A DNA stretch of 13,350 nucleotides from JAJPHT01 sp035526585 (GTDB lineage Archaea; Thermoplasmatota; SW-10-69-26; JACQPN01; JAJPHT01): NCBI GenBank assembly GCA_035526585.1, contig DATLCC010000052.1, forward strand, positions 1 through 13,350. The letters are read 5' to 3'. The translations under genes were made by a program, and so were the position numbers. Below, one piece after another: positions 5,959 through 13,335 of this stretch. Position 1 is the stretch's first letter; every line of letters begins with the position of its first letter. The notes beneath the pieces are model-generated. The model was not told the DNA's origin and searched no databases. It worked only from the letters and a program-made list of their open reading frames with translations.

Positions 5959-8900
5959 ATGGGGAACATCCCGAACAAGTGGATCGGGCGCGCGGGGGCG
6001 GTCGTTTCCGCGCTGATCTCGGCCGTCATCGGCTGGTTCGTGGGCTTCTGGATCGGCGACAAGCTCGCCTACGGGTTCACGTTCGACTGGTATGTCCACC
6101 CGAGCGAGGGCGCGTACGCGATGGGCGACGTGCTGCCGCACGTCTTCTCCACCGCGGCCGTCTCCGCTTTCCTCTCCACCCTGATCGGCGTCTTCCTCAC
6201 CGCCGCGACGGCGCGCGCCCTCATGAAGCGCGCCCGCTACACGCCGCCGCGCTATCGGGCGCCGGTGAGCGCGGACGTGCACTTCGGGCGGCTCATGATC
6301 GCGGCGCTCGTCGCGATCCCCTTCCTCGCGCTCCTTCTCGCCTACGTCTTCCTCGCCTCGCCCCTCATCGCCTCGCTGGGCCAGGCCCCGGTCATCGATC
6401 GCATCTCCCCCTCGGGCTTCCGCATGCTCGTGGCGGCGGCGAGCGCGTTCGGCGCGGGCGCGGCGACGCTCCTTGCGCACCTCACGACCTTCTCGGGCGT
6501 CGTCTCGGGCAAGATCGTCGCAAAGAGCGACCGCAACCTCATCGCGCGCGTCTCCGTCTTCGGCATGAAGCACGCGAAGACGGTCGTCGTCCTCGTCCTC
6601 GGCGTCACGCTCGTCGCGGGCGCGTACGCGTCCACCATCACGACGAACGTGGACATCGCGGACGTCCTTCCGCGCGGCGACCCCAACACGGATGCCGCGC
6701 ACAACCTCACAGACTCGTTCAAGTCGGGCTTCACCCAGCAGGTGACGTGGCAGTTCCACGTGATCGACACGTCGGATCCCGTGCAGCTGGACCTCTACAA
6801 CCGCGAGAACGCGGCGAAGCTCCCGAACCGCGTGACGGAGCCGGACCCCGGCAACATCACGGACGAGCTCTACGTGCGCGCCATCAGCGAGACGATCGCG
6901 TACGTCCTCACCGAGGAGCCTTTCGAAGGCAGCATCGGCGAGCAGGACTTCTTCAAGCTCATCAACTGGACGATCGCGGGCGGATCGAACGGGAACATCC
7001 CCACGTCGGGCGACGCCGCGTTCAGCCTTCCGAGCACGGACCGCATGGGCGAGATCCAGTACGCGTCGGTCGAGGCGGGCGTGCGCAACGTCAGCACCGT
7101 GTTCCAGGCGGTCGACGCCGTCACCGCGCCCAACTGGGAGCAGACCGCCGTCCTCGTCACCGTCGGGGCCGACTACACGGGCGCGACCAAGCACATCGGA
7201 GAGCGCGCGCTCATCGTCAAGCAGAGCTGGCTCGACCGCGTGGACGCCGGCCAGACCGAGTACGGCATCTTCGGCTCCGAGAACCCGCCGCTCTACAGCG
7301 TCGACCTTCCGCTCGCGAACGCGCACGCCTCCGAGCTCACCGCGCACGACTTCAAGATCCTCCTCCCCGTCATCGCGCTCTTCATCGGGCTCACGCTCCT
7401 CATCGCCTTCCGCAACGCGACGAGCGTCATCGCGACGTTCTCCATGCTCGCGATCGCGGTCATCTGGACCTTCGGCGTGATGGGCGCGATGGGCATCGCG
7501 CTCAACACGATCAACCTCGCCACGATCCCGCTCATCATGGCCGTCGGCATCGACTACGGCATCCACATGATGAACGAGTACCAGGAGCTTCGCGCCGAAG
7601 GCCACACGCCCGAGGAGGCCTGGGTCGCGGCGGGCGGCGGGAGCGCGCTTGCGCTCTTCGTCGGTCTCCTCACGACCGTCGCGGGTCTTGGCGTGATGAT
7701 CGTCTCGCCCTCGCTCCTCGTGGCGCAGCTCGGGATCCTCTCGAACATCGCGCTCGCCTCGTGCTACATCCTCAGCATCCTCTTCATCCCGGCGATCGTC
7801 ACCCTCGTGGGCGAGCGCAGCGCCAAGGTCGCGAAGAAGCAGGAGTACGTCCCCTCGCGCATCATGCCGAAGCTCGCGGGCGGCGTCTCGCGCGCGCGCT
7901 GGCTCGTGGCGGGCGTCATGCTCCTTCTTGCCGTGGGCGCGATCGCGAGCGGCGCCGGCATCAAGCGCGAGGCGTTCGGCGATCCTCCGCGCAACTGGCT
8001 CGACGACGATCCGCTGCGCGCGGAGCACGAGAAGGCGATCGAAGGCTTCTACGACTCGCCCAACAGCGACGAGAAGGCGAACGTCATCATCATCGAAGGC
8101 GACATCACCGATCCTGCGGTGCATCGCTACATCATGGGGCTCACGAGCACGCTGCGCGCCTACAACGCTACCGGCTGGAACAGCACGTCCGTCGTGGATG
8201 GACGCAACGTGACGGACCACCACGACAGCCGCGTCATCGCGGACACCCTGAAGGACCTCCCGTTCCTCGTGAACACGTACCTCACGGTGAAGGACGGCGT
8301 GCCCGGCGCCGGCCAGTACCTCGGCGTGACGGGCCTGCAGCAAGCCTTCAACGGCACGCCGCTCGCCGGGCCCTCAGGCGGCGTTCTCCCGCCGACGTAC
8401 CCCACGACGCGCGAAGAGATCAAGACCTCGCTGGACGACATCTTCAAAAGCCCGCTCTATCAATTCGCGGAGCTCTTCGTCGCCGCTCCCGAGTACGACA
8501 TGACCGTCATCGTCTTCTCGGTCAAGGCCGCGACGTACGACGACGCCGCCGAAGTGTGGGACGAAGTGCAGTCCGCGATCGCCGCGAACGAGGCGCTCAA
8601 GCCCGAAGGCACGCGCACGAGCTTCTTTGGGAACACGGCGATCAACTACCTCTTCGTCGCGAAGCAGGTCCCGTGGCTTGGCTACATGAGCATCGCGACG
8701 AACGTGCTCGTGATCGTGATCGTGTTCGCGTTCACGCGCGACGTCCGCGTCACCGCGACCGTGTTCGCGCTGGACGCGCTCGCGAGCACGTTCTGGATCG
8801 GCGTGCTGCCGGCGTTCGACATCGGCCTCGCCATCAATCTCACCTTGCCGCTCGTGTTCATCGCGGCAGTGGGCAGCGACTATGCATTGCATCTGGCGAT

Positions 8901-9225
8901 GAAGTGCAAGGCGACGAAGAACCCGCGCGCCACGTTCGAAGGCGTCGGGAAGGGCGTGCTCTTCTCGTTCGTCTGCACGTTCGGGTCGTTCATCATCTTC
9001 ACGCAGATCAGCGACCTCGCGGGCCGGCGCGGCATGATCGCGACGACCATCGCGATCGGGATCGTCTTCATCTCGACGCTCCTCATCGTGCCGATCTTCT
9101 ACCCGATCCGCAAGCAGCACATGCCGCAGCACGGCGACGGGCAGAACGTGCCGATCGTGGAGACCCGGCACGTCACGGTGACGGAGCCCGAGGCGCTCGC
9201 CGCGCGCCCGCACGAGCGCGGCTGA
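5959..9225 (+). CDS. RND superfamily (MMPL-type) membrane transporter with extra N-terminal helices
   Basis: This 1088-residue polytopic protein has the two-fold RND plan. The first half has a helix at about 207-224, then T-T-N-V-D-I-A-D-V-L-P-R-G-D-P opening a large outside loop (to about 462), then a five-helix bundle (about 465-612) containing GIDYGIHMMNEY with D532. The second half has a helix at about 648-667, a second outside loop (about 670-905), and a bundle (about 908-1055) with the matching but altered motif GSDYALHLAMKC (D974). The paired G-x-D-Y-x-x-H motifs are the usual proton-relay region of MMPL/RND proteins. Several N-x-T/S sequons occur in the loops, consistent with an exposed location. 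Unusually, about 190 residues carrying four extra hydrophobic segments (11-33, 62-84, 111-135, 154-178) precede the first canonical helix. Substrate is unknown: lipid, sterol-like or hydrophobic export are family possibilities. It ends seven bases before a convergent minus-strand gene. Confidence 0.92.
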   Translation: MGNIPNKWIGRAGAVVSALISAVIGWFVGFWIGDKLAYGFTFDWYVHPSEGAYAMGDVLPHVFSTAAVSAFLSTLIGVFLTAATARALMKRARYTPPRYRAPVSADVHFGRLMIAALVAIPFLALLLAYVFLASPLIASLGQAPVIDRISPSGFRMLVAAASAFGAGAATLLAHLTTFSGVVSGKIVAKSDRNLIARVSVFGMKHAKTVVVLVLGVTLVAGAYASTITTNVDIADVLPRGDPNTDAAHNLTDSFKSGFTQQVTWQFHVIDTSDPVQLDLYNRENAAKLPNRVTEPDPGNITDELYVRAISETIAYVLTEEPFEGSIGEQDFFKLINWTIAGGSNGNIPTSGDAAFSLPSTDRMGEIQYASVEAGVRNVSTVFQAVDAVTAPNWEQTAVLVTVGADYTGATKHIGERALIVKQSWLDRVDAGQTEYGIFGSENPPLYSVDLPLANAHASELTAHDFKILLPVIALFIGLTLLIAFRNATSVIATFSMLAIAVIWTFGVMGAMGIALNTINLATIPLIMAVGIDYGIHMMNEYQELRAEGHTPEEAWVAAGGGSALALFVGLLTTVAGLGVMIVSPSLLVAQLGILSNIALASCYILSILFIPAIVTLVGERSAKVAKKQEYVPSRIMPKLAGGVSRARWLVAGVMLLLAVGAIASGAGIKREAFGDPPRNWLDDDPLRAEHEKAIEGFYDSPNSDEKANVIIIEGDITDPAVHRYIMGLTSTLRAYNATGWNSTSVVDGRNVTDHHDSRVIADTLKDLPFLVNTYLTVKDGVPGAGQYLGVTGLQQAFNGTPLAGPSGGVLPPTYPTTREEIKTSLDDIFKSPLYQFAELFVAAPEYDMTVIVFSVKAATYDDAAEVWDEVQSAIAANEALKPEGTRTSFFGNTAINYLFVAKQVPWLGYMSIATNVLVIVIVFAFTRDVRVTATVFALDALASTFWIGVLPAFDIGLAINLTLPLVFIAAVGSDYALHLAMKCKATKNPRATFEGVGKGVLFSFVCTFGSFIIFTQISDLAGRRGMIATTIAIGIVFISTLLIVPIFYPIRKQHMPQHGDGQNVPIVETRHVTVTEPEALAARPHERG

Positions 9226-9232
9226 GGGGCGT

Positions 9233-9709
9233 CTATCGCCCCTGCAGGCGCGCCACCTCGGCGTTCGCGCGCACGATGTCCGCGCCCACCGGAGGCACGC
9301 GCGGCGCCCAGCCCTCGCCCTGCTCGTAGAGCGATCCCTCGTCGCGCAGGCGGGCGAGGAGGAGCGTGAGATCGGGCGCAGGGATGTCGAAAAGCTCCCT
9401 CTGGAGCTGCGCGAGCGGCACCGCGCGGCCGTGGTTCTTCGCGGCGAGGACGCTCACCGCGATGCGGACGCGCTGCTCCGGGCTCGTCGGGTTGAAGAGG
9501 TCGATGCGTCCACGCTCGTCCCCGGGATGGAAGGAGGACGGATGAACGGAGCGGCTACCGCCGTCCGCTTCGAGGCGGGCGGTCGGATGGAGGCGGAGGT
9601 GCGGCCCCGCGGGGAGGATCTGTTGGGGATCGGAACTCCTCCGGAGGGAGAAGAAAGCGGGGCCGCAAAGGCGGGGAGACGCGCTCCGGGGACGTGCTTT
9701 TCCCTGCAC
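9233..9709 (-). CDS. Small winged-helix-like protein, start uncertain
   Basis: The last roughly 90 residues look like a genuine winged-helix domain: S-P-E-Q-R-V-R-I-A-V-S-V-L-A-A-K, then V-P-L-A-Q-L-Q-R-E-L, a recognition-type helix D-L-T-L-L-L-A-R-L-R-D-E-G, and a wing S-L-Y-E-Q-G-E-G-W-A-P-R. The pattern resembles the C-terminal winged helix of archaeal MCM proteins (helix, G-x-x-Y-E-x-x-x-G), so DNA binding is plausible. The listed start is a GTG at 9709, 13 bases after the CNNM stop, but the first roughly 65 residues are Ser/Pro/Arg-rich, use different codons and cross inverted repeats, so they may be untranslated. No ATG exists in frame and the only other GTG near the domain falls inside its first helix. 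A non-standard start or a frameshift in this stretch is possible. It probably shares a transcript with the CNNM gene upstream. Confidence 0.6.
   Translation of the reverse strand: MQGKARPRSASPRLCGPAFFSLRRSSDPQQILPAGPHLRLHPTARLEADGGSRSVHPSSFHPGDERGRIDLFNPTSPEQRVRIAVSVLAAKNHGRAVPLAQLQRELFDIPAPDLTLLLARLRDEGSLYEQGEGWAPRVPPVGADIVRANAEVARLQGR
9601..9666. repeat. Inverted repeat in the gap upstream of the winged-helix domain
   Basis: GCGGCCCCGC (9601-9610) and GCGGGGCCGC (9657-9666) are perfect complements, with T/A extending the stem by one base. Inside lies the palindrome CTCCGGAG near 9639-9646. A further short stem flanks TTCGAG at about 9572-9593. These structures overlap the doubtful N-terminal part of the minus-strand winged-helix frame and argue that this part is an untranslated spacer. 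Confidence 0.5.
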
Positions 9710-9722
9710 CCTCCGGTGACAC

Positions 9723-11069
9723 TCAGGCCTCGCGCTCGGTCGTCGCCTCTTCGTCGTCGGCGACGTCCTGGCGGGGCCACAGCTCCACCGTCTGGATCCG
9801 GCGCCGGTCCACGTCCCGCACGAGCCCCTCGTAGCGGCCCAGCTTGATGTGCTCGCCCTTGGTCGGGAGCCGGCCGAGCTGGGCGACCACGTAGCCGGAG
9901 AGCGTCGTCACGTCCGAGTCCTCCAGCGGCTCCTGCAGGATGGCGGACGCGCGGTGGAGCGGCGTGAGGCCGTCGAGGACGAAGTGGCCATCGCCCAGGT
10001 CCTTGTACATCTGCTCGACCTCGTGCGTGTCGAACTCGTCGCGGATCTCGCCGAAGAGCTCCTCGAAGATGTCCTCGAGCGTCACGAGGCCGGCCGTGCT
10101 CCCGAACTCGTCCGTCACGATCGCCATGTGGATGCCGCGGCGCAGCATCTGCGCGAGGAGGTCCTCCGCGGACTGGCTCTCCGGCACGAAGAGGACGCTG
10201 CGCTTGATGGCGATGAGATCGCGCTTGGGCCGACGGCTCACGTTCACAAGGTCGCGATAGTGGACCATGCCGACGACGCGCTCCATGTCGCCCTCGATGA
10301 CGGGGAAGCGGCTGTAGCCAGCGTCCTCGGCGACGGCCATGTTGTCCTCGAAGCTTCGCAGCGCATCGAGGGCCACGATGCGCATGCGCGGCGTCATCAC
10401 GTGGCGTGCCTGCAGGTCCTGCAGCTCGAAGAAGCGGATGAGGAAGTCCGCACGATGCTGCGGGAGGACGCGCTTCTTGCCCGCCTGCGCGAGCATGATG
10501 CGCAGCTCCTCCTCGCTCCCGATGAGCTCCCCCTCCGATGCGGGCTTCGCGCCCATGAGGGCGAGCATCGCGTTGGAGGACTTGTTCACGAGCCAGATGA
10601 ACGGCTTGAACACCTGGTAGAAGATGCGGATCGGTCCCGCGGCATAGCGCGACGTCCCCTCGGCTCGGGAGATCGCGAAGTTCTTGGGCACGAGCTCGCC
10701 CACGGTGATGTGGAAGAACGTGATGATCGCGAAACCCAGCGCGAACGAGACGGTGTGGACGATCGCCGGCGTTCCCAGGCCCGCCGCCTCGAGGGGGCGC
10801 CGCACGATCTCCGCGACGACCGGCTCGCCCAGCCACCCGAGCGCGAGGCTCGTGAGGGTGATGCCCACCTGCGTCGCGCTGAGGTAACGGTCCAGGTGCT
10901 CCAGGACGTACTTCGCCGACCGCGCGCGCTTGTCCCCGCGTGCGACGCGCTCTTCGAGCTGGGAGCCCCGCACGCGGACGAAGGAGAACTCCGCTGCGAC
11001 GAAGAACCCGTTGAGGAGGACCAGCAGCAGGACGATGCCCAGCCGCAGGAGGATATCGCTGATCGCCAA
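9723..11069 (-). CDS. CNNM/CorC (HlyC) family membrane protein with CBS pair
   Basis: This is a 448-residue protein of the hemolysin-C/CorC/CNNM group, implicated in Mg or other divalent cation efflux. The order is complete. The DUF21 membrane domain (about 1-170) has L-L-L-V-L-L-N-G-F-F-V-A-A-E-F-S-F-V near its start and the signature G-E-L-V-P-K-N (124-130). A CBS pair follows (about 222-340), with H-V-M-T-P-R at 223-228, Y-S-R-F-P-V-I at 252-258, and D-E-F-G-S-T-A-G-L-V-T-L-E-D-I at 320-334. The CorC_HlyC C-terminal domain spans about 355-432 and includes L-S-G-Y-V-V-A-Q-L-G-R-L-P. An acidic tail ends the protein. The start is TTG at 11069; no ATG or GTG lies in frame between it and an upstream stop, and the hydrophobic N-terminus begins where the family usually begins. 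GAGGA lies about ten bases before it. It diverges from the GTPase gene across 66 bases. Confidence 0.95.
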   Translation of the reverse strand: MAISDILLRLGIVLLLVLLNGFFVAAEFSFVRVRGSQLEERVARGDKRARSAKYVLEHLDRYLSATQVGITLTSLALGWLGEPVVAEIVRRPLEAAGLGTPAIVHTVSFALGFAIITFFHITVGELVPKNFAISRAEGTSRYAAGPIRIFYQVFKPFIWLVNKSSNAMLALMGAKPASEGELIGSEEELRIMLAQAGKKRVLPQHRADFLIRFFELQDLQARHVMTPRMRIVALDALRSFEDNMAVAEDAGYSRFPVIEGDMERVVGMVHYRDLVNVSRRPKRDLIAIKRSVLFVPESQSAEDLLAQMLRRGIHMAIVTDEFGSTAGLVTLEDIFEELFGEIRDEFDTHEVEQMYKDLGDGHFVLDGLTPLHRASAILQEPLEDSDVTTLSGYVVAQLGRLPTKGEHIKLGRYEGLVRDVDRRRIQTVELWPRQDVADDEEATTEREA

Positions 11070-11100
11070 AGGGTCTTCGTTCCTCGCAGCCGGCTCCCGG

Positions 11101-11131
11101 GCTTCTATCTATCGAGAAGCTTCTTTTATCA
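11101..11131. promoter_or_regulatory. Divergent promoter region with AGAAGCTTCT palindrome
   Basis: The 66-base gap between the divergent CNNM and GTPase genes has an AT-richer core here. TTCTATCTA (about 11103-11111) is centred near 28 bases before the ATG at 11136 and, read on the other strand (GATAGATAG), about 38 bases before the TTG at 11069, so it could serve either gene. A perfect 10-base palindrome AGAAGCTTCT at 11115-11124 sits between this element and the GTPase start, where a bound regulator would hinder initiation. Confidence 0.5.
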
Positions 11132-11135
11132 GGCT

Positions 11136-12344
11136 ATGGCTCGCGCCCCTGTGCTCGTGGGCCTCGTTGGAAAACCGAACGTGGGGAAGTCGACGTTCTA
11201 TTCGGCATCGACCAAGGCGCCCGCCGAGATCGCGAACTACCCCTTCACGACCATCGAGCCCAACCGCGGCGTCGCCTACCTGCGCACGCCCTGCCCGCAC
11301 GTCGCGCTCGGGCTCGCCTCGTGCACCCCGCGCACGGGCAAGTGCGTCGACGGCGTGCGATGGGTCCCGACCGAGGTCCTCGACGTCGCCGGCCTCGTGC
11401 CCGACGCGCACGCCGGCAAGGGCCGCGGCAACCAGTTCCTCGACGACCTGCGCGGCGCGGACGCCCTCATCCACGTCATCGACGTGAGCGGCTCCACCGA
11501 CGCGGAGGGGAACCCCGTGCCGCTCCACACGCGCGACCCGGCGCAGGACGTCACGTTCCTGGAGAACGAGATCGACCACTGGATCGCGGGCATCGTGGGC
11601 AAGAACTGGGGCAGCCTCGCGCGCGGCATGACGGCGGCCGGCGGCAAGAAGGTCGAGACGATCATCGGCGAGCGCGTGACGGGGCTTGGCATCACCGAGG
11701 TCCAGGTGAGGAACGTCCTCACGACGATGAACATGCCCTCGCCCGTGCTGTGGAAGGAGGACGACCTCTTCCGCGTCGCGCACCAGCTGCGCCTGCTGTC
11801 GAAGCCGATCCTCGTCGCGCTCAACAAGGCGGACCTCGCGGACGACGCGACGGTCGCGCGCCTGCGCAAGGCGAACGCGATCGCGATCCCCACGAGCGCG
11901 AACGCGGAGCTTGCGTTGCGGAAGGCCGCGGACGCGGGGGTCCTGCGCTACGAGCCCGGCGACAAGGACTTCACCATCGTGGACGATGGAAAGCTCAACG
12001 CCGCGCAGAAGAAGGGGCTCGAGCACATCCGCGAGAAGGTCATGAAGCGCTTCGGAGGCACGGGCGTGCAGGAGATCCTGGAGCGCGCGGTGTACGAAGG
12101 GCTCGATCGCATCGTCGCGTACCCTGTCGAGGACGAGACGCATTACACCGACAAGGACGGGCGCGTGCTCCCCGACGCGCACCTCCTCAAGCGCGGCGCG
12201 ACGGCGAAGGAGCTTGCGGCGAAGGTGCACACGGACCTCGCGAAGAACTTCATCCGCGCCATCGACGCGAAGCGCAAGCGCGCGGTGGGCGCCGAGCATG
12301 CGCTCGAGACGGGCGATGTCATCCGCATTGTTGCCGCGAAGTGA
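11136..12344 (+). CDS. TGS-domain Obg-like GTPase (archaeal MJ1332/YGR210-like, YchF-related)
   Basis: This is a 402-residue translation-factor-class GTPase. Motifs are G1 GKPNVGKST (12-20), the effector threonines in Y-P-F-T-T-I-E-P-N (35-43), G3 DVAG (83-86), G4 NKAD (230-233) and a T-S-A G5 candidate (about 253). The canonical NKxD predicts GTP specificity, unlike bacterial YchF, whose altered G4 favours ATP. A cysteine cluster C53, C63 and C70 before G3 resembles that of the archaeal/eukaryotic MJ1332/YGR210 branch. The insert at about 140-215 and the C-terminal TGS domain (about 330-402, ending G-D-V-I-R-I-V-A-A-K) complete the fold. Ribosome association is the family expectation. The open frame runs far upstream on the antisense of the CNNM gene, but the G1 region fixes the start at ATG 11136, giving M-A-R-A-P-V-L-V-G-L-V-G. 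Identification is strong at family level. Confidence 0.94.
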   Translation: MARAPVLVGLVGKPNVGKSTFYSASTKAPAEIANYPFTTIEPNRGVAYLRTPCPHVALGLASCTPRTGKCVDGVRWVPTEVLDVAGLVPDAHAGKGRGNQFLDDLRGADALIHVIDVSGSTDAEGNPVPLHTRDPAQDVTFLENEIDHWIAGIVGKNWGSLARGMTAAGGKKVETIIGERVTGLGITEVQVRNVLTTMNMPSPVLWKEDDLFRVAHQLRLLSKPILVALNKADLADDATVARLRKANAIAIPTSANAELALRKAADAGVLRYEPGDKDFTIVDDGKLNAAQKKGLEHIREKVMKRFGGTGVQEILERAVYEGLDRIVAYPVEDETHYTDKDGRVLPDAHLLKRGATAKELAAKVHTDLAKNFIRAIDAKRKRAVGAEHALETGDVIRIVAAK

Positions 12345-12615
12345 GGCCGCAGCCGAACGTAGCGGCAACCATGCGGACGCGACGCGGCGCCGAAGCGACG
12401 CGGCGCTCCATCACGACCTTGCCGCGGGAGAGCGCGTCGTCGTCCTCTTCGATCGCCAAGGCGGCGCAAGCGGATGCGAGCTGGTCGTGGACGTCAAGAT
12501 CGGCGGCGACGCCGGCCGGCGCTACGACGCAGCGGTCGGGCCGGCGCCGTTCGCGCCGTGGAGCGTGACCCCCTCGGACGCAGGGCTTAAGGGCGGCCCT
12601 CCGGATGCGAGCCGC
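12345..12615 (+). other. Gene-poor spacer with an open but unsupported frame
   Basis: This 271-base gap follows the GTPase stop. It holds a 12-base direct repeat GCGACGCGGCGC (12379-12390 and 12395-12406), a weak GCCGC/GCGGC stem just after the stop, and a promoter element at its end. One frame, the same as the downstream lipoprotein, has no stop across the whole gap and reads fairly protein-like around G-E-R-V-V-V-L-F-D-R-Q-G-G (about 12427-12465), but it lacks a start of its own and high GC makes stop-free frames common. I see no supported gene; a decayed coding fragment is possible. Confidence 0.4.
12584..12592 (+). promoter_or_regulatory. TATA-like element for the downstream lipoprotein gene
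   Basis: GGCTTAAGG is the only AT-richer patch in the gap. It is centred about 28 bases before the ATG at 12616, the spacing expected for a leaderless archaeal transcript, and it supports that start over any earlier one in the same open frame. Confidence 0.5.
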
Positions 12616-13200
12616 ATGCGGATCCTCCTCGCGCTCGCGGCGCTCGTCGCCGCAGGCTGCGTCACTCCCGCGGCGTCCGACGACGTGGCGCCCGCAGGCG
12701 CCTCCCTCTCCGGCGCGCCAGTGCCGGAGGTGTTCGATTGGACCGGCCACGTCGTCGCGAGCGAGATCGAAGGCCCCACGCACTTCCGCCCGACCGAGGA
12801 TGCGCTCTGGCCCGTCTTCCAGGAAGGCATCATGTTCCACGTCGAAGAGGTGCCGCAGGCGATGGAAGTGTCGCTCGACTGGACCGGAGATGGCGAGTTC
12901 ATGATCATGCTGCACTCGCACAAGGCGGACGGCACGAACACGTATGTCGAGCACATCACCGAGCTCGACGCGACGAACCCGAAGTGCCTGCGCGTCCCGA
13001 CCGCGGACCTCACGGAGGGCCACTGGCAGGTCATGGTCCATTCGGAAGGCGCGAAGAACGCGGACTTCAACCTGCACGTCGCGCTCTTCGGCGGCGCCGG
13101 CATGATCGACATGGAAGAGCGCCATGGCCACTGGCCGCAAGATGGCGACTTCGCGGTCGATGAGCACGAGATCGAAGCGTGCGTCGGAAGCCCGAGCTGA
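12616..13200 (+). CDS. Predicted secreted lipoprotein, unknown function
   Basis: This is a 194-residue protein beginning M-R-I-L-L-A-L-A-A-L-V-A-A-G-C, a lipoprotein signal with the lipidation cysteine at 15. An Ala/Ser/Pro-rich linker (about 16-38) leads into a single extracytoplasmic domain with alternating strand pattern: A-M-E-V-S-L-D-W-T-G-D-G-E-F-M-I-M-L-H-S, then P-K-C-L-R-V-P, then E-G-H-W-Q-V-M-V-H-S-E-G, then F-N-L-H-V-A-L-F-G-G. This resembles beta-sandwich domains of the bacterial pre-peptidase C-terminal type, where D-W-T-G-x-G and G-x-W-x-V-x-V turns recur; that match is by pattern only. The tail is rich in Asp, Glu and His and includes M-E-E-R-H-G-H-W, a possible metal-binding patch. 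Two cysteines in the mature domain (near 134 and 190) could form a disulphide. The frame is open upstream to 12214, but the signal peptide and the TATA-like element fix 12616 as start. Confidence 0.85.
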   Translation: MRILLALAALVAAGCVTPAASDDVAPAGASLSGAPVPEVFDWTGHVVASEIEGPTHFRPTEDALWPVFQEGIMFHVEEVPQAMEVSLDWTGDGEFMIMLHSHKADGTNTYVEHITELDATNPKCLRVPTADLTEGHWQVMVHSEGAKNADFNLHVALFGGAGMIDMEERHGHWPQDGDFAVDEHEIEACVGSPS

Positions 13201-13224
13201 GGACGCTTCCCACTGCATCGAAAA

Positions 13225-13284
13225 CGAAACCACGGAGGGCCACGGAGAGGCTTGGAGCCGATCCCCTCATCCTCCGTGGCTTCG
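13225..13284. terminator. Inverted repeat with CCACGGAG iterations downstream of the lipoprotein gene
   Basis: CGAAACCACGGAGG (13225-13238) pairs with CCTCCGTGGCTTCG (13271-13284) at 13 of 14 positions. The left arm holds two tandem CCACGGAG words exactly 10 bases apart (13230 and 13240), either of which can pair with the single CTCCGTGG on the right. It begins 24 bases after the TGA at 13198-13200, so a transcript-end role is plausible; a short T run (TTTT, 13304-13307) follows at a distance. Confidence 0.7.
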
Positions 13285-13335
13285 TCTGCGGGCCAGCCGG
13301 AGCCTTTTCAACGATGGCACACGTCCCGGCATGAC

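Noticed and set aside
5566..8343. 925-codon minus-strand open frame opposite the RND-type gene and the 5' part of the 339-residue gene
   Set aside because: The product is an Arg/Asp/Glu/His-rich low-complexity string with no folds, typical of an antisense frame in high-GC coding DNA; both real genes here have clear motifs or signals.
5934..9329. 1131-codon plus-strand frame overlapping the RND-type gene in another frame
   Set aside because: It is Arg/His/Gly-rich with no domain and is a shifted shadow of the RND frame, whose helices and G-x-D-Y motifs are unmistakable.
9431..9847. Plus-strand frame with GGAGG before ATG 9542
   Set aside because: The start context is attractive, but the product is low-complexity and runs antisense into the 3' end of the CNNM-type gene; no family features.
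9849..11135. N-terminal 429-codon extension of the GTPase frame, suggesting a fusion protein
   Set aside because: This part is antisense to the CNNM-type gene and has shadow composition; the P-loop begins directly after ATG 11136, the usual start for this family.
12319..13233. 304-codon minus-strand frame opposite the second lipoprotein
   Set aside because: It is Arg/Asp/His-rich shadow composition; the plus strand has a clean lipoprotein signal and a correctly spaced promoter element.
13225..13284. Tandem CCACGGAG words considered as the edge of a CRISPR array
   Set aside because: Only two copies 10 bases apart and an inverted partner; there is no repeat-spacer periodicity and no cas genes.
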